Shown: positions 25,890-36,916, numbered from the stretch's first letter. The stretch is 64,000 nucleotides of DNA from Kitagawia praeruptora (GCA_037693485.1 CM075350.1:117677001-117741000), one strand, 5' to 3'. Translations and numbers: made by a program. The notes: generated by a model from the sequence alone, not told the origin.

Positions 25890-26004
25890 ACAAGCTCAAG
25901 TACATGAAACACCACGAAACAAACAAACTTAAGTAAGAAATCCGAGTCAGTGAACGCTAACGACCACTATTGACAAGCACATAAACTAAAAATAAAACAC
26001 CGAT

Positions 26005-26024
26005 GATCCCCGGCAGCGGCGCTA
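26005..26024 (-). promoter_or_regulatory. Primer-binding site, tRNA-Asp type with one mismatch
   Basis: The minus strand reads TAGCGCCGCTGCCGGGGATC, 6 bp inside the LTR. The expected start is TGGCGCC, so one G-to-A change is present. This PBS type is typical of Athila elements. Confidence 0.8.
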
Positions 26025-26030
26025 AAAACT

Positions 26031-27468
26031 TGTTAACACAAAATCACACAAGTGCACGTGGTCACAAGTAATATAAATTAAGTTCGTTCCGTTGAGATCT
26101 GGTTAAGTTTCAATTAGTAGATGTACCTATGCAACAATGTATGGTTTTAATTCACTGCTAAGACAAATATCAAATTGGGGTTTTTGATTATCTAAACTAT
26201 ACTAAGGTGCAAAATATTAAACTAAAAATTAAATTAACTAATGAGAACTGAAATCGAATTACTTATATGAGAATAAACATGGAATCCTAACTTCATTACC
26301 TACTTCACTTAGAGTCGATGCCTTTAATCAATACATGTGATGGTTTTGATATCTGATCGAATAACACGAAACAAGTAAAAGTTACCTCTCGGTATACTAA
26401 TACCAAACTACGCATACATCCACAAAATAGATAGAAGATGAGTATACACCTATTATGTTTAGACCATATATCTCTATAGAATTTGAAAACATAAAGGTTT
26501 AAGCACAAGTCATTCACATAGATCACATAGGGCAGCATAATATCTCTATTTACGTCACAAATCATGATGTTAGAACATCAACCTATCCTATGCTAGCATG
26601 GCAAGTTCTAAATCTCAAGATCCACTCTCGTTTCACAAGAGATTAACAAATTAGATGTTCGCGACGCATCTAAACACATGAAACACAACCATACAAGGAT
26701 ATCAAGAATTCACCACACGTAAATCTTTAAAGCAATCAAACTACTAAGTTACATAGATAAATCCGTTAGAATCCCATGACAACGATTAGTTCATAATCGA
26801 ACCGTTCGTCATCATGGGATCAAGTGAAACCATGATAAAAACAAAGGTTGAATAATAATGTATCTTAATAGAAGAAAACAAAAGATGAAGTAGATCTAGA
26901 TTTCCGTTGCTTGTCACGAGCATTGGTGAATCCTTCTCTAACTTGTCTCCCTTGCTTCTCTGATGTGTTGTGTTGTGAATATGATCTCTGGTGGTTGGTG
27001 ATGTTTTTGTTGTCCCAAGACGTGTATTTATAGCCCCAATTTGCCTCTTCTCAAAGCAATTACCATCTTTGAGTTAGAATAGAATTATGACAATTTTAGT
27101 TCTTGAATGAGAATAGAATTGCAAATTCCATGTATAGATCTGATTCTGGAATGTTCTGACCGCTCCAAGCAATTACTATAATGATTAGGAGTAGCAAACA
27201 TAGCAATTTCCTATTTAAAATTGGTTTTCAGCAGTTTCTGGCGGGGTCAGGCGTGCCCGCGCTCCGTTTACTCACAATTCCAGCGCGCCCGCACTTGTTC
27301 CCTTGACTTTTAAAACACCCTATAGTCACTGAAAACTCTATACCTGCATCAGAGATACATCCTGCACAATTCTCACAAAAACACATTAAAACACACCAAT
27401 ACTTGAGATACAAGCGATCAATTTAAGCCAAAATGAAGCGATCCAAGTGGATATAAATCCACTTATCA
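26031..27468 (-). repeat. 5' LTR of the Athila-like element, 1438 bp
   Basis: This is the partner of 20028-21615. It lacks about 140 bp of the GC-rich block; the join lies within GCGCGCCCGC-type repeats, consistent with deletion between short direct repeats. It is followed by the right GTAAC duplication. Confidence 0.88.
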
Positions 27469-27548
27469 GTAACTTATAAGTTATTTATTCCGGAAAAATT
27501 CATATTTACATACTTTTTTAGAAAAAATGTGTATAAGTAAGTTATGTG

Positions 27549-27936
27549 TAGACCACGTAGGACGTTGCAAGATCAATTGAGTTTGGATATGGCAGCTTTG
27601 AATCTCACAGGTGATATGACATTTGATAAGGCTGATTGGAGACGTCGTATTAGAGTATTAGAGGTTGCCTCAAGTGGGTTCCGGTAGGGTCCATGAGTAT
27701 ATTTTCATCTTTGGTTATTCAAAAACACTATACTCGAGGTACGTCCTAATGCCACGGGCTAAGGTATTATTCCAAACATCACTCATTTTTTATGCACTAT
27801 GCACTAAGCCGGGGGTGTGCACGGAAACAGCTTCCCTACTTTAAGGGTAGGGTCAGGGTCTGCGTACAATCTACCCTTCCCAGACCCCGTTCTAAACGGG
27901 ATTTACTGGGTATGTTTGGTTTGGTTTGGTTTGGTA
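27549..27936 (+). mobile_element. 5'-truncated LINE tail (RTE-like) with Au-SINE-like 3' end
   Basis: At 27549-27670 one frame reads RPRRTLQDQLSLDMAALN, then about 20 more residues ending WRRRIRVLE. This is the conserved C-terminal tail of plant RTE-type LINE reverse transcriptases (GRPRKTW...LDR..WR..I). After about 130 bp the sequence at 27800-27936 (CGGAAACAGC, GGTCTGCGTACAATCTACCC, CCCAGACCCCG, ACTGGGTATG) matches my memory of the Au SINE 3' body and ends in (GGTTT)n. It is either one LINE sharing its tail with Au-type SINEs or a LINE remnant next to a SINE. Confidence 0.6.
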
Positions 27937-28231
27937 AGGGGTTAAATATCAAAGTGGTTATTGAAGTGAATCCCATATATCATTTCACTCACCGATCTCA
28001 ACGTGATATCATTTGAATCACTAAAGTCATAATAAATATCAAACAGATAACTCTAAATTTTTGTTCGAAACCTAAAAATAATCTTTTGTTGCTTGAATGC
28101 TACCGCAACCAAATGAAAAATTGTTAAATTCTAATATTTCAGATAATATATTTAGAATTTAAAAAGTTTATTTACTATTTATTTTTTTATTGAAACAAGG
28201 AAAATGACTATAAAATTAAAAATAAGTTACT
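27937..28231. other. AT-rich spacer
   Basis: No coding signatures or terminal repeats are seen. The sequence runs from the (GGTTT)n tail into the minisatellite. Confidence 0.5.
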
Positions 28232-28338
28232 TACTGCGTTTAATCGTGATAATTGCATTTAATAGTGATAATTGATTGCGGTAAATAGTGATAATTTCGT
28301 TTAATTGTGATAATTTATTGCGTTTAATAGTGATAATT
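28232..28338. repeat. Short minisatellite, about 20-bp unit (TGATAATTGATTGCGTTTAA)
   Basis: About five degenerate units alternate GTGATAATT with TGCGTTTAATAG. The same unit resumes at 29111-29148 and again at 35889-35945, so one array was split by two later insertions (a LINE tail and the element at 29149). Confidence 0.65.
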
Positions 28339-29110
28339 TTTTTGTTAAGAATAACGGTTCTATTAATAAAATAGAATCGAGAATACAATGTACAAAAGAA
28401 AAGGGTCTCGTTCATACAAAAAGTTTATCATCTAACCGAAAGGTAAGCAAGTACCTCCGGACGTTTAGACAATAACACCTTAATGTCTAAAAGGATGAAC
28501 CCCACAAAATAATACAGAAGTATAGATACACCTAGAGTTTAGGAGAAGGGTCTAGAGCCTAGGAGAAGGGCCTCGTTAAAACCCCACAAGAGAAAAATCC
28601 TATGGAAAAAAACTCAAGGGAAAAAAGAGTATCACACTAAGTACTTGAGTACATTATTAAACAAAAGGTCGGGGACTTCTTGTTGCTTTCGCTAAAGTAA
28701 TCCAAATTCCCGTCTTATCCATCTTTTCTTCAAACTTCTTCTTATCCAAGTAAATCTTTCTTATCCAAGTAAATCTGAAAGATGACCAAAAAAACACAAA
28801 AATAAAACTAAGTCAAAGAAATATTAACCTAATATAATTTAATATCTATTATATACAATATATTTAAAAAAATAAAGTAGTTAAATATATCATAACCAAA
28901 GGGGATCCCTTTGGTTAGGCACATAAATGCCAGGTCATTAAAAAATGAATTCAATAGTCATATAAATGACACAAATTCGTCAACTGACGACAGACAACAA
29001 ACACCAAAGTCCAAAAGCCGTAAAAAATAGCACACCTTCAATGGTACAAGAAAACCATATAAAATGTCAACTTTATAAGTTAAAACATATATTAATACAG
29101 CAAGAAATTA
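28339..29110 (-). mobile_element. 5'-truncated L1-type LINE, 3' end
   Basis: Read on the minus strand it ends in TATTTTATTAATAGAAC followed by a poly-A run, the usual 3' end of plant L1 elements. It is flanked by AATAGTGATAATT at 28326-28338 and 29111-29123, a 13-bp duplication of LINE size, although the host site is itself repetitive. No RT motif remains in the 772 bp. Confidence 0.55.
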
Positions 29111-29148
29111 AATAGTGATAATTGATTGCATTTAATAGTGATACTTGC

Positions 29149-30497
29149 CGATAAGTGGATTTTATATCCACTTGGAGCGTTCCATATCGGCTTAAATTGA
29201 TTGTTTTGGACTCAAGTTTGTTGTAGTTTTGATGTGTTTTGTGTAGTGTGCAGGTTTGCAAGAATGTCGATTATGGTTAATGCTTCTATCGGTTTTTGGA
29301 GATTAAATTTATTAAAATTCGGATTTTCCGGGAAGGTTGCGCAGTTTACACTGTTTTGGCCATATCTGGAGTTCTAGAAGTCCGTTTTCAGCGATCTTAC
29401 TGCCCACACGAAGCTTGAGAGATTTTCTACAACATGAGATAGGTGTTGCAGGAGCAGGTTGCACGTGGTGAGAGCAGAAAGCACGACAATCAGACTGATG
29501 GGAGCAGGAAATTACTGTTTTGCCCTTTTCAAGTTCTAATTGTATTTTGGGCAGTTTTTAGTACCTTAATTGAATTCTAATTGTAATAGAAGGCAATTTC
29601 TTGCTGGGAAAGAATTATAGAGCCTATATAAACACATCCTACCATTACATATCAATTACTTATGTTATTTGTATTTTTTCATACTTTGTTTTTATCATGG
29701 TTTCATCAGATTCCATGATGACGAGAGGTTCAATTATGAACTAATCGTTGTCATGGGATTCTAATGGATTTATTTATGGAGCTTTAGTATCTTGATGCTT
29801 TACAGATCTGTGTGTGATGTATATCTGATATCCTAGTATGGTTGTGCTTAATTGTTAGATGCGTAGCTAACATCTAATTTGTTAATCTCTTGTGAAGTGA
29901 AAGTGGATCTTGAGATTTAGAACTTGCCATGCTAGCATAGGTTCATGATTGTTTATCAACATGATTCGTCGTATGAGATGAGAATACTTATATTGCCCTA
30001 TGTGATCATTATGGATAACTTGCTCTTCAACCGTTATGTTTTCAAATTCTATAGACATATAGGGTATAAGCATAATTGGTGTCTATTCATCTTCTATCTC
30101 TTTTGTGGATGTATGTTTAGTTTGGTATACGTATGCTGACAGGTAGCGTGTACTTGTTTTGTGTTGTCTGATCAGATATCATAACCATTGCATATAGTGA
30201 TTAAAGGCGTCAAATATAAGCAAAGTATTTAATGCAGTTAGGATTCCATGTTTTCTCTTGCAGAAGTAATTTGATTTAAATTCTAGTTAGTTAGTTAATT
30301 CTTAGTTTGTTAATTTGCTTCTTAGTTAATTTTAGTTATCAAAATCCCAATTTGTTATTTGTCATAGCAGTGAATTAAAACCATACATTGTTGCATAGGT
30401 ACAATACTGAATTAAAAACCAGATCTCTGTGGGAACGAACTTGACTTATGTCTATATTACTTGTGACCACGTACGCTTGTGTGATTTAGTGTTAACA
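29149..30497 (+). repeat. 5' LTR, 1349 bp
   Basis: This LTR runs from CGATAAGTGG to GTGTTAACA. It differs from the right copy by scattered substitutions and lacks about 18 bp (around TGTAATTTAGAGAACC) present in the right LTR near 35019. The leading T-to-C change would damage the terminal dinucleotide. Confidence 0.88.
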
Positions 30498-30503
30498 AGT
30501 TTT

Positions 30504-30522
30504 TGGCGCCGCTATCGGGGAT
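30504..30522 (+). promoter_or_regulatory. Primer-binding site, tRNA-Asp type
   Basis: TGGCGCCGCTATCGGGGAT lies 6 bp after the left LTR, at the expected distance. It has a single interior mismatch to the usual Athila PBS. Confidence 0.85.
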
Positions 30523-30645
30523 CATTGGTGTTTTATTTTTGGTTTATGTGCTTGTCAATAGTGGTCGTTAGCGTTCACTGACTCAGATTTGTTTTCTCAT
30601 CTATCTTATTTAGTTTGGTGTGTTCAGGTACTTGAGTGTTTGAAG

Positions 30646-31563
30646 ATGGCATGCGAGGAGTTGCCATGGTGGGCATATTCGAGGACATCCATGCCTCAGC
30701 AATGTAAGCGGTGTTTGGGCGTTCATGATCCCTCACAATATTGTTACTACGAAGGAGTTGATCCATATGTCACTTATAAGGAACAACCATATTTTCAATA
30801 TCATCCTCAACAGTACCAGCAAGATGTTCCAGATATGTCATATTTCTTTGATAGTGAAGAGTTTCAACATCAGCAACCTACTCCTAATTTTCAGTCAGAT
30901 GAGGTTGATGCTATGGAGGAGCTTAGGATGCTTATAAAGAGTACTGAGGAGTCTATCAATTCTATGGGGACACTAGTTGCTCAAGTTTTGAGTGCCTTGG
31001 AACAAGAGAAACAACAATTCATACTAGAGGCAATGCCAGAAAATAACGGTGATTTGGAGCAAGGTACTGCATGCATAATTGAGGAAGACAATTTCCAAGA
31101 GGAGGTTAGCGTTCGCAAGCCGTGTGAGGAATTTGATCATGCTAGTATGGAGGATGATTTGGAAGGGGCATTATTTGAGACAGACACTGGTGAGTTGTGG
31201 AAATTTCAAGAATTGGTATGTGCGTACCAAGAGGCTGAAGAACATGGGAAAGATGCAGGTCTTCTACTTTTCTCAGAATGTAAAGATGGAGGTAGCGCAT
31301 TAGAGCCAATGGAGGAAGTTCTCTTTGAGGAACCAAAGGCTTCAGCAACTTACATTTACCCTCCTCCATTATATTCAAGCGAAGCCCGTGAATGTGTGTT
31401 GTTCTACAAATTGACAAATTTTGGGTCGACAGATGAAGGCATTGGAATATGTCATAGCTGTTATACGAATAGGCCAAGCGAGGAGAAAGGGCAGAAAGTG
31501 TGTCGCCGTGATGACGATGAAGTCTCGCGAAGAGATGACCAGGCCAACTATTATCATCCTTAA
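30646..31563 (+). CDS. Novel ORF of the Athila-derived element, 305 aa, zinc-knuckle-like
   Basis: An intact frame starts MACEELPWWAYSR; an upstream in-frame ATG at 30589 lies within PBS-proximal leader and is less likely. Near the N-terminus a Cys-X2-Cys-X3-His-X5-Cys motif (CKRCLGVHDPSQYC) resembles the Athila gag knuckle (C-X2-C-X3-H-X4-C). A Q/Y/F-rich stretch and then a long acidic region (many E and D) follow, and the protein ends RRDDQANYYHP. The retrotransposon gag domain that normally precedes the knuckle is missing, so this is probably a gag C-terminal remnant kept open by selection or recent enough not to have decayed. No catalytic motif is visible. Function is unknown; nucleic-acid binding is a guess from the knuckle alone. 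Confidence 0.6.
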   Translation: MACEELPWWAYSRTSMPQQCKRCLGVHDPSQYCYYEGVDPYVTYKEQPYFQYHPQQYQQDVPDMSYFFDSEEFQHQQPTPNFQSDEVDAMEELRMLIKSTEESINSMGTLVAQVLSALEQEKQQFILEAMPENNGDLEQGTACIIEEDNFQEEVSVRKPCEEFDHASMEDDLEGALFETDTGELWKFQELVCAYQEAEEHGKDAGLLLFSECKDGGSALEPMEEVLFEEPKASATYIYPPPLYSSEARECVLFYKLTNFGSTDEGIGICHSCYTNRPSEEKGQKVCRRDDDEVSRRDDQANYYHP

Positions 31564-32527
31564 TGGAGGCTTGGAAGTAACGTCAAGCTATTGACGTTAA
31601 AGAAGAGCTTCGTGGGAGGCAACCCTCATTAGTGTAAAAAAAAAAATTGAGTGTTTTTTTTCAAAAAAAAAAATCACAAAAATCGAACCTGTCAACAGAA
31701 TGCATCCCAGGACGGAGCACCAGTTTCAAGGTCGCAGCGCCAATATCCATCTGCCCAGTTGGCGAGTGAAAAAAAAAGGTTGTTAACAGAATGTGCACAA
31801 GGCTGTGGCGTGGGGTTCGAGGTTGCGGCGCCAGTCTTCTCTGTCCAGGCGCGTGGAATTCTCCTTTCCAGGTACTGTTGTAACGAGTGTTGTAAAAAAA
31901 TAAAAAATAAAAAAAATAAAAAATTCGGACAATTTTTTTTTCAGCAACAATCTCACGCGCCATGTCGTGCACCGCGCACCATATCCTATCAAAGTTACTG
32001 GACGTCCAGGAGGCCTTGTCTGTGTACATATGTGTTTAATACATATAAAAAAAAATGTTGCGGCTGCTTCTCTGTTGGCTCAATTTCTTGTCCGAATTTT
32101 TTGTGTTTTAACACAAATTCATCCCCAACTTCATCTTTTATTATTATATCTCTCAACCTAAATTCCTAACTCTATTCTAATATTAATTCTACACCCTTCC
32201 AATCCCATCTCATCTCAAATCCTAACCAATAATTTTTATACACCCATCTATATATACACCTATATACACACACAAATCCTACCCCATTCCAATTATATTT
32301 CCTACAATTAATTTCAAGGCTTCAAGATTCAAGTTTGGGGGATTTTTTTTAATTGCAAGCTTCACCTCTCCGGTTCGTATTTGGGGTATATTTCTTTCTT
32401 TTATTTTGATATGACGAATTGTGTTCTTGCATTATTAGGGTTGTGTGTTCTTGATTATTTGGGGGTATTTGTGAGTTCGAATTTTTTATGGATTTTGGTG
32501 AATTTTGTGAGTTGGGTATTGATTTAT
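31564..32527 (+). other. Non-coding stretch with low-complexity runs and two diverged repeats
   Basis: The segment after the ORF (GTGGGAGGCAACCC) matches the segment after protease in the element at 20028. It is followed by poly-A and poly-T runs (31637-31680). Two diverged copies of a block beginning TG(T/C)(C/T)AACAGAATG and ending GCGCCA(A/G)T lie at about 31689-31745 and 31781-31840. A PPT-like AAGTTTGGGGG lies at 32331-32341. ORFs here are compositional artefacts. Confidence 0.5.
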
Positions 32528-32720
32528 ATGGCTCCTAAGCGTGGGAGAGGTGATGCTAGTGTTGCAAAAAAATTTTCCAACGGCGGAGGTTGAATTTAAT
32601 CGGTTGTTGTTGAGGCCAATTGCTAAAGAAAGGGATTTTTACCGAACAAGCATGTTGAGTTGCGATGGGGAAGGATATGTAAGGCGCCTTGTAGGTATGT
32701 TTTCTGCTATCCCTTGTATT
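32528..32720 (+). pseudogene. Possible remnant of the Athila third ORF (env-like/plant transposon protein)
   Basis: A frame opens at 32528 with MAPKRGRGDASVAKK. After a run of seven A the similarity continues in another frame with FNRLLLRPIAKERDFYR. In Athila elements an extra ORF after pol often starts with MAPK- or similar basic residues and contains an R-PI-x-ER-x-F motif; this fits in order and position but is very short. It is then fused to the shared hairpin/PPT-like block, which suggests a deletion of most of the ORF. Confidence 0.4.
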
Positions 32721-32727
32721 TACTTCC

Positions 32728-32766
32728 ATTCAATGCGGACATTGAATATTTTAAGTTTGGGGGTGG
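32728..32766 (+). promoter_or_regulatory. Internal hairpin and PPT-like tract, shared with the sister element
   Basis: ATTCAATG-CGGA-CATTGAAT at 32728-32747 is followed by AAGTTTGGGGGTGG at 32753-32766. The pair is conserved with 23000-23038. The tract differs from the terminal PPT only after GTG. Confidence 0.55.
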
Positions 32767-34509
32767 TTTGGGGGATTAGTAGTTGTTGTTGTATTATTTG
32801 TTCATGTAGGATTTCATGTTTTGCATATTAGTAGTAGTAAATTATGCATATATGTTCGTGTTATTTACGTTTGTTTCATTTAGGACATTCTGTTTTTATG
32901 TTCGTATATCATGTGAGTTCATAATAGTTTGCATTTACACCCATGCTTGATAGGAATTTTGTGTTGCTGATGCTTTTGATTGAGAAGTGATATGCTTTGT
33001 TCTTGTGCACACACATACACTAGTAAGTTGAAGCTAGTAGACTTATTGAATGTTGTAAGTGATTAGAAGGACATGAATATGTGCAAGATGATTTAGTTTG
33101 CATGCTTTGAATACAAGTAGGTGCGTTAGAGAGATTTTTGCTTGGGATTGAGTATTTTTTTCCACCAAGTGAGTTTTTGAGCCTTATTGCATATTTGCAA
33201 TTTATTCATTTGCTTGAGTGTCCACGGATTGTTTGCATTGCTAGCAGTTGTTTGAGGTCTTTCTTGAAATGCATGACATTATTTGACGATTAAAATGATA
33301 AAGGCATTTAGGAATAACCACATATTTTCCCATATTACCACACCATATTTACATGATCAATTAGTTAACCCGTTGAGCTTAATCCTATTTTTTTTCGATG
33401 ACATACCACATTACTTGCCTAGACCTTTTCTTGTATTGGCCTTACATTAATTTGAACCAACATTGTCAAAGGCTAGTAGAGTGCTTAAGGGAGTAATAAG
33501 GTGTGTAAAGGAGGGGTTTATTGTTGGTCATACTTTTGGGGGAAATATTGAAAATTGAGTTTGTTTATTTGATAGTCGGCATATGTAATAAATTCATGGG
33601 ATCATTGTTATTTGTTATATTATTGTTTTATCTAGCTCTCGGGAAAAAAAAGGGAAAAAAAAAAGAAAAGAAAAAAAAGAAAAAAAAGAAAAATATATAT
33701 TATGAGAGCATGTTTGTGTTGTTATGATCCTACTTTAGTCGACTAGTCAAGTGTTTTGTTGGAAGAAAAATAATAGATTATGTGGGGGGAAAATAAGGTG
33801 TGTGTATGATTCATTATGGTACTTACTAGCTTTTGACACTTCACCTGTTTTGGCTTATTTGACATACCTTGTCCCTAGTCCCGTTACAACCCAAATAAAG
33901 ACCTTTTGATTATCGTCATTGATGTATGTTGTGTTAAGAGTTAGATTGATACCAAATGTCAAGCATGCTTATGATTTTGTTGGAATTGAGTGATACACTT
34001 ACCCTTGTTCTTGAGAGAGTAATCTTTTGTGAGTGGATTATGAGTGTTTACTTGTTTGCGTATGAGATCCCGAGTTTGGCTCAAAGATGTACTCTTGTAG
34101 GCTTAGCATATTTATTAACTTATTCTTACACTTGACATGGGCTTTTGAGAACTTATGCATGTTCATTGAGTAGACTATGTGAATACTTGCACTTTCGACA
34201 CCAAGACATTGCATTATTACTTTGATTCTTAAGTTGAAATGACATGAGAGGATTTGAAAGTGTGGTGGTGTATTAGTATTAGATTATTTACATTTTCATT
34301 TAGTTGCATTCATGCATTGCATTGCATTAGGTTAGAAGGATTTTGTGGGTACATTCGCTATAGGCCCTCACGTGACCTTACTCGTCCACTAGGGCTGCCT
34401 AGGGGTTTAAAGGGCTTGTTGCATATGCCAAATGAAACCGTGATCACATATGGAAGTGGTACTAATTAGTTAGTTGTAATTGTTTATGCTTGAGGACAAG
34501 CATCGATTT
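32767..34509 (+). other. Long 3' untranslated region of the Athila-derived element
   Basis: About 1.7 kb with no coding potential. It includes an A/G-only run at 33640-33690 and, before the PPT (34360-34505), a block shared with 21630-21780 of the other element, including GGCTGCCTAGGGGTTTAAAG and GCTTGAGGACAAGCA. I see nothing else. Confidence 0.55.
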
Positions 34510-34522
34510 AAGTTTGGGGGTG
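34510..34522 (+). promoter_or_regulatory. Polypurine tract
   Basis: AAGTTTGGGGGTG directly abuts the 3' LTR start TGATAAG. This is the usual Athila PPT form. Confidence 0.85.
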
Positions 34523-35888
34523 TGATAAGTGGATTTTATATCCACTTGGAGCATTCCATATCGGCTTAAATTGATTGTTTTGGACTCAAGTTTGTTGTAG
34601 TTTTGATGTGTTTTGTGTAGTGTGTAGGTTTGCAAGAATGTCGATTATGGTTAATGCTTCTATTGGTTTTTGGAAATTAAATTTATTAAAATTCGGATTT
34701 TCCGGGAAGGTTGCGCAGTCTACACTGTTTTGGCCATATCTGGAGTTTTAGAAGTCCGTTTTCAGCGATCTTACTGCCCACGCGAAGCTTAAGAGATTTT
34801 CTACAACATGGGATAGGTGTTGCACGAGCAGGTTGCACGTGGTGAGAGAAGGAAGCACGACAATCAGACTGATGGGAGCAGGAAATTACTGTTTTGCCCT
34901 TTTCAAGTTCTAATTGTATTTTGGGCAGTTTTTAGTACCTTAATTGAATTATAATTGTAATAGAAGGCAATTTTTTGCTGGGCAAGAATTATAGAGCCTA
35001 TATAAACACATCCTATCATTGTAATTTAGAGAACCATTACATATCAATTACTTAGGTTATTTGTATTTTTTCATACTTTGTTTTTATCATGGTTTCATCG
35101 ATCCCAAGATGACGAGAGGTTCAATTATGAACTAATCGTTGTCATGAGATTCTAACGGATTTATTTATGGAGCTTTAGTATCTTGATGCTTTACAGATCT
35201 GTGTGTGATGTATATCTGATATCCTCGTATGGTTGTGCTTAATTGTTAGATGCGTAGCTAACATCTAATTTGTTAATCTCTTGTGAAGTGAAAGTGGATC
35301 TTGAGATTTAGAACTTGCCATGCTAGCATAGGTTCATGATTGTTTATCAACATGATTCGTCGTATGAGATGAGAATACTTATATTGCCCTATGTGATCAT
35401 TATGGATAACTTGCTCTTCAACCGTTATGTTTTCAAATTCTATAGACATATAGGGTATAAGCATAATTGGTGTCTATTCATCTTCTATCTCTTTTGTGGA
35501 TGTATGTTTAGTTTGGTATACGTATGCTGACAGGTAGCGTGTACTTGTTTTGTGTTGTCTGATCAGATATCATAACCATTGCATATAGTGATTAAAGGCG
35601 TCAAATCTAAGCAAAGTATTTAATGAAGTTAGGATTCCATGTTTTCTCTTGCAGAAGTAATTTGATTTAAATTCTAGTTAGTTAGTTAATTCTTAGTTTG
35701 TTAATTTGCTTCTTAGTTAATTTTAGTTATCAAAATCCCAATTTGTTATTTGTCATAGCAGTGAATTAAAACCATACATTGTTGCATAGGTACAATACTG
35801 AATTAAAAACCAGATCTCTGTGGGAACGAACTTGACTTATATCTATATTACTTGTGACCACGTACGCTTGCGTGATTTAGTGTTAACA
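34523..35888 (+). repeat. 3' LTR, 1366 bp
   Basis: This LTR runs from TGATAAGTGG to GTGTTAACA and is followed by CTTGC. A palindromic start (AAGTGGATTTTATATCCACTT) and a segment with CTATAGACATATAGG are shared with the other Athila-like LTRs in the window. Confidence 0.88.
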
Positions 35889-35945
35889 CTTGCGTTCAAT
35901 TGTGATGATTAATTGCATTTAATAGTTTTAATTGCGTTCATGATT
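35889..35945. repeat. Minisatellite remainder after the inserted element
   Basis: Resumption of the 20-bp unit of 28232-28338 (GATTAATTGCATTTAATAG, TTAATTGCGTTCA), starting with the CTTGC duplication. Confidence 0.55.
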
Positions 35946-35979
35946 GTTGTTCAATTGGTAATATCAACATATCTATTTA

Positions 35980-36795
35980 CGAGGATCGAAGAAAAGAAAA
36001 AAAGACGGAGACGCTCCAGATGGATATAAGGATGAACAATACAGAGATAACTTGTCAGAGATGTTGACAGAAATCAAAGAAGACAAGAAGGTGGAAATTG
36101 TTAATCAGTTAGTATTAAGCCATGGTCATTCGCATCGTTCCCTTTTACTTCGATTAGGAACGATATTTTGTCAGTTATGCCAAAGCCTCAAATGGTGATA
36201 CATAATCTTTGGCCATCCACAAGGTTAACTGACCAGTGTGGAGACAAAGTTGTGATTAAACCAATTTTGGTGCCTAGGCGAGAATTAAATAATTTTGGGT
36301 TCCGGTTGAAGGTCCAGATCGTATTTCAGATGAAGTTCGGGGGAAGATTGAGCATCATTGGTATACACTGTCCGAAGGGGAACTATCTAGGTTTCATCGT
36401 CTTGTAATACGAAATGTTTGGAGTAGGACAATTGACAATGTTATGCCTTTTCTGTCTGAGGATTTTGGAAGAAAGCGTTTTGAGGGAGTGAATTTTGGGA
36501 GAAATATGATGGATGCACTTAAAGGAAGGTTCGAATTCGGGAAAGAATATAAATGTAAGGATTTTCAAGATTTCGTAATGCATATTTTGGGGTTGAGGTT
36601 GATGTCATTTTTCTATCAATAACATGGGTAGATACTTTAAAGAAGTAAGAATTCTACTTGATGCCACTATGTCCAACTATATGAACTTCAATGGAACAAA
36701 TTTAAGAGATATGAGACGGATGATTCTTTCATATTCGAGTCCATCTCCACCAACAGGACTGAATGTACTTCGCTTGTTAATGCATGGATCTGACG
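35980..36795 (+). pseudogene. Unrecognised decayed coding sequence, at least two frames
   Basis: Several open stretches follow one another with frame changes. One near 36000-36110 is rich in Lys and Asp (DGYKDEQYRD). A 79-codon stretch from 36168 contains GDKVVIKPILVPRRELNNFGF. A stretch in another frame (36310-36620) contains EHHWYTLSEGELSRFHR and DFGRKRFEGVNFGRNM. A final stretch (36624-36795) ends at a plausible splice donor. The composition is protein-like rather than random, but I do not recognise a family. It could be a host gene fragment or a transposon protein. Confidence 0.4.
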
Positions 36796-36916
36796 GTAAG
36801 TTTCTGTAAATTTAATATTAATATTATATCTATTTGGTTTTTGTTCTTAGTACCGAGTTTCTATTTTCGCATGGTTAATAGGCAGTAGCAATATATCGTT
36901 GTTATTCATTTTTCAG
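36796..36916 (+). other. Putative intron (GT...CAG)
   Basis: GTAAGT at 36796 follows an open stretch and TTTTTCAG ends at 36916, directly before the starch-synthase-like exon. Length is 121 bp and it is T-rich, normal for a plant intron. Whether both flanking exons belonged to one gene is uncertain. Confidence 0.4.

Larger units (their letters stand above)
20028..27468 (-). mobile_element. Athila-like Ty3/gypsy element, gag-protease only
   Basis: The element is complete from end to end. The outer termini are TGTTAACAC at 20028 and TTATCA at 27468, and a GTAAC duplication flanks both sides (20023-20027, 27469-27473). The PBS on the minus strand at the right LTR sets the orientation. The interior (4.4 kb) holds gag and protease followed by a 1.5 kb untranslated region; reverse transcriptase, RNase H and integrase are absent. 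PBS, PPT and gag style fit the Athila lineage. It resembles gag-only terminal-repeat elements known in plants and would depend on proteins from a full-length relative. Confidence 0.87.
29149..35888 (+). mobile_element. Athila-derived non-autonomous LTR element with novel ORF
   Basis: A complete element flanked by CTTGC at 29144-29148 and 35889-35893. The left LTR starts CG instead of TG (one change); the right LTR starts TGATAAGTGG. PBS and PPT are intact and on the plus strand. The 4.0 kb interior has one ORF of 306 codons, a small remnant of a second coding region, and long non-coding stretches. There is no protease, RT or integrase. The LTR is clearly related to that of the minus-strand element at 20028, and the 3' module is shared. 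Confidence 0.87.

Noticed and set aside
31651..32169. 172-codon ORF rich in Lys, Cys and Ser
   Set aside because: It spans poly-A and low-complexity runs and has no conserved motif; an overlapping minus-strand ORF is equally long in style.
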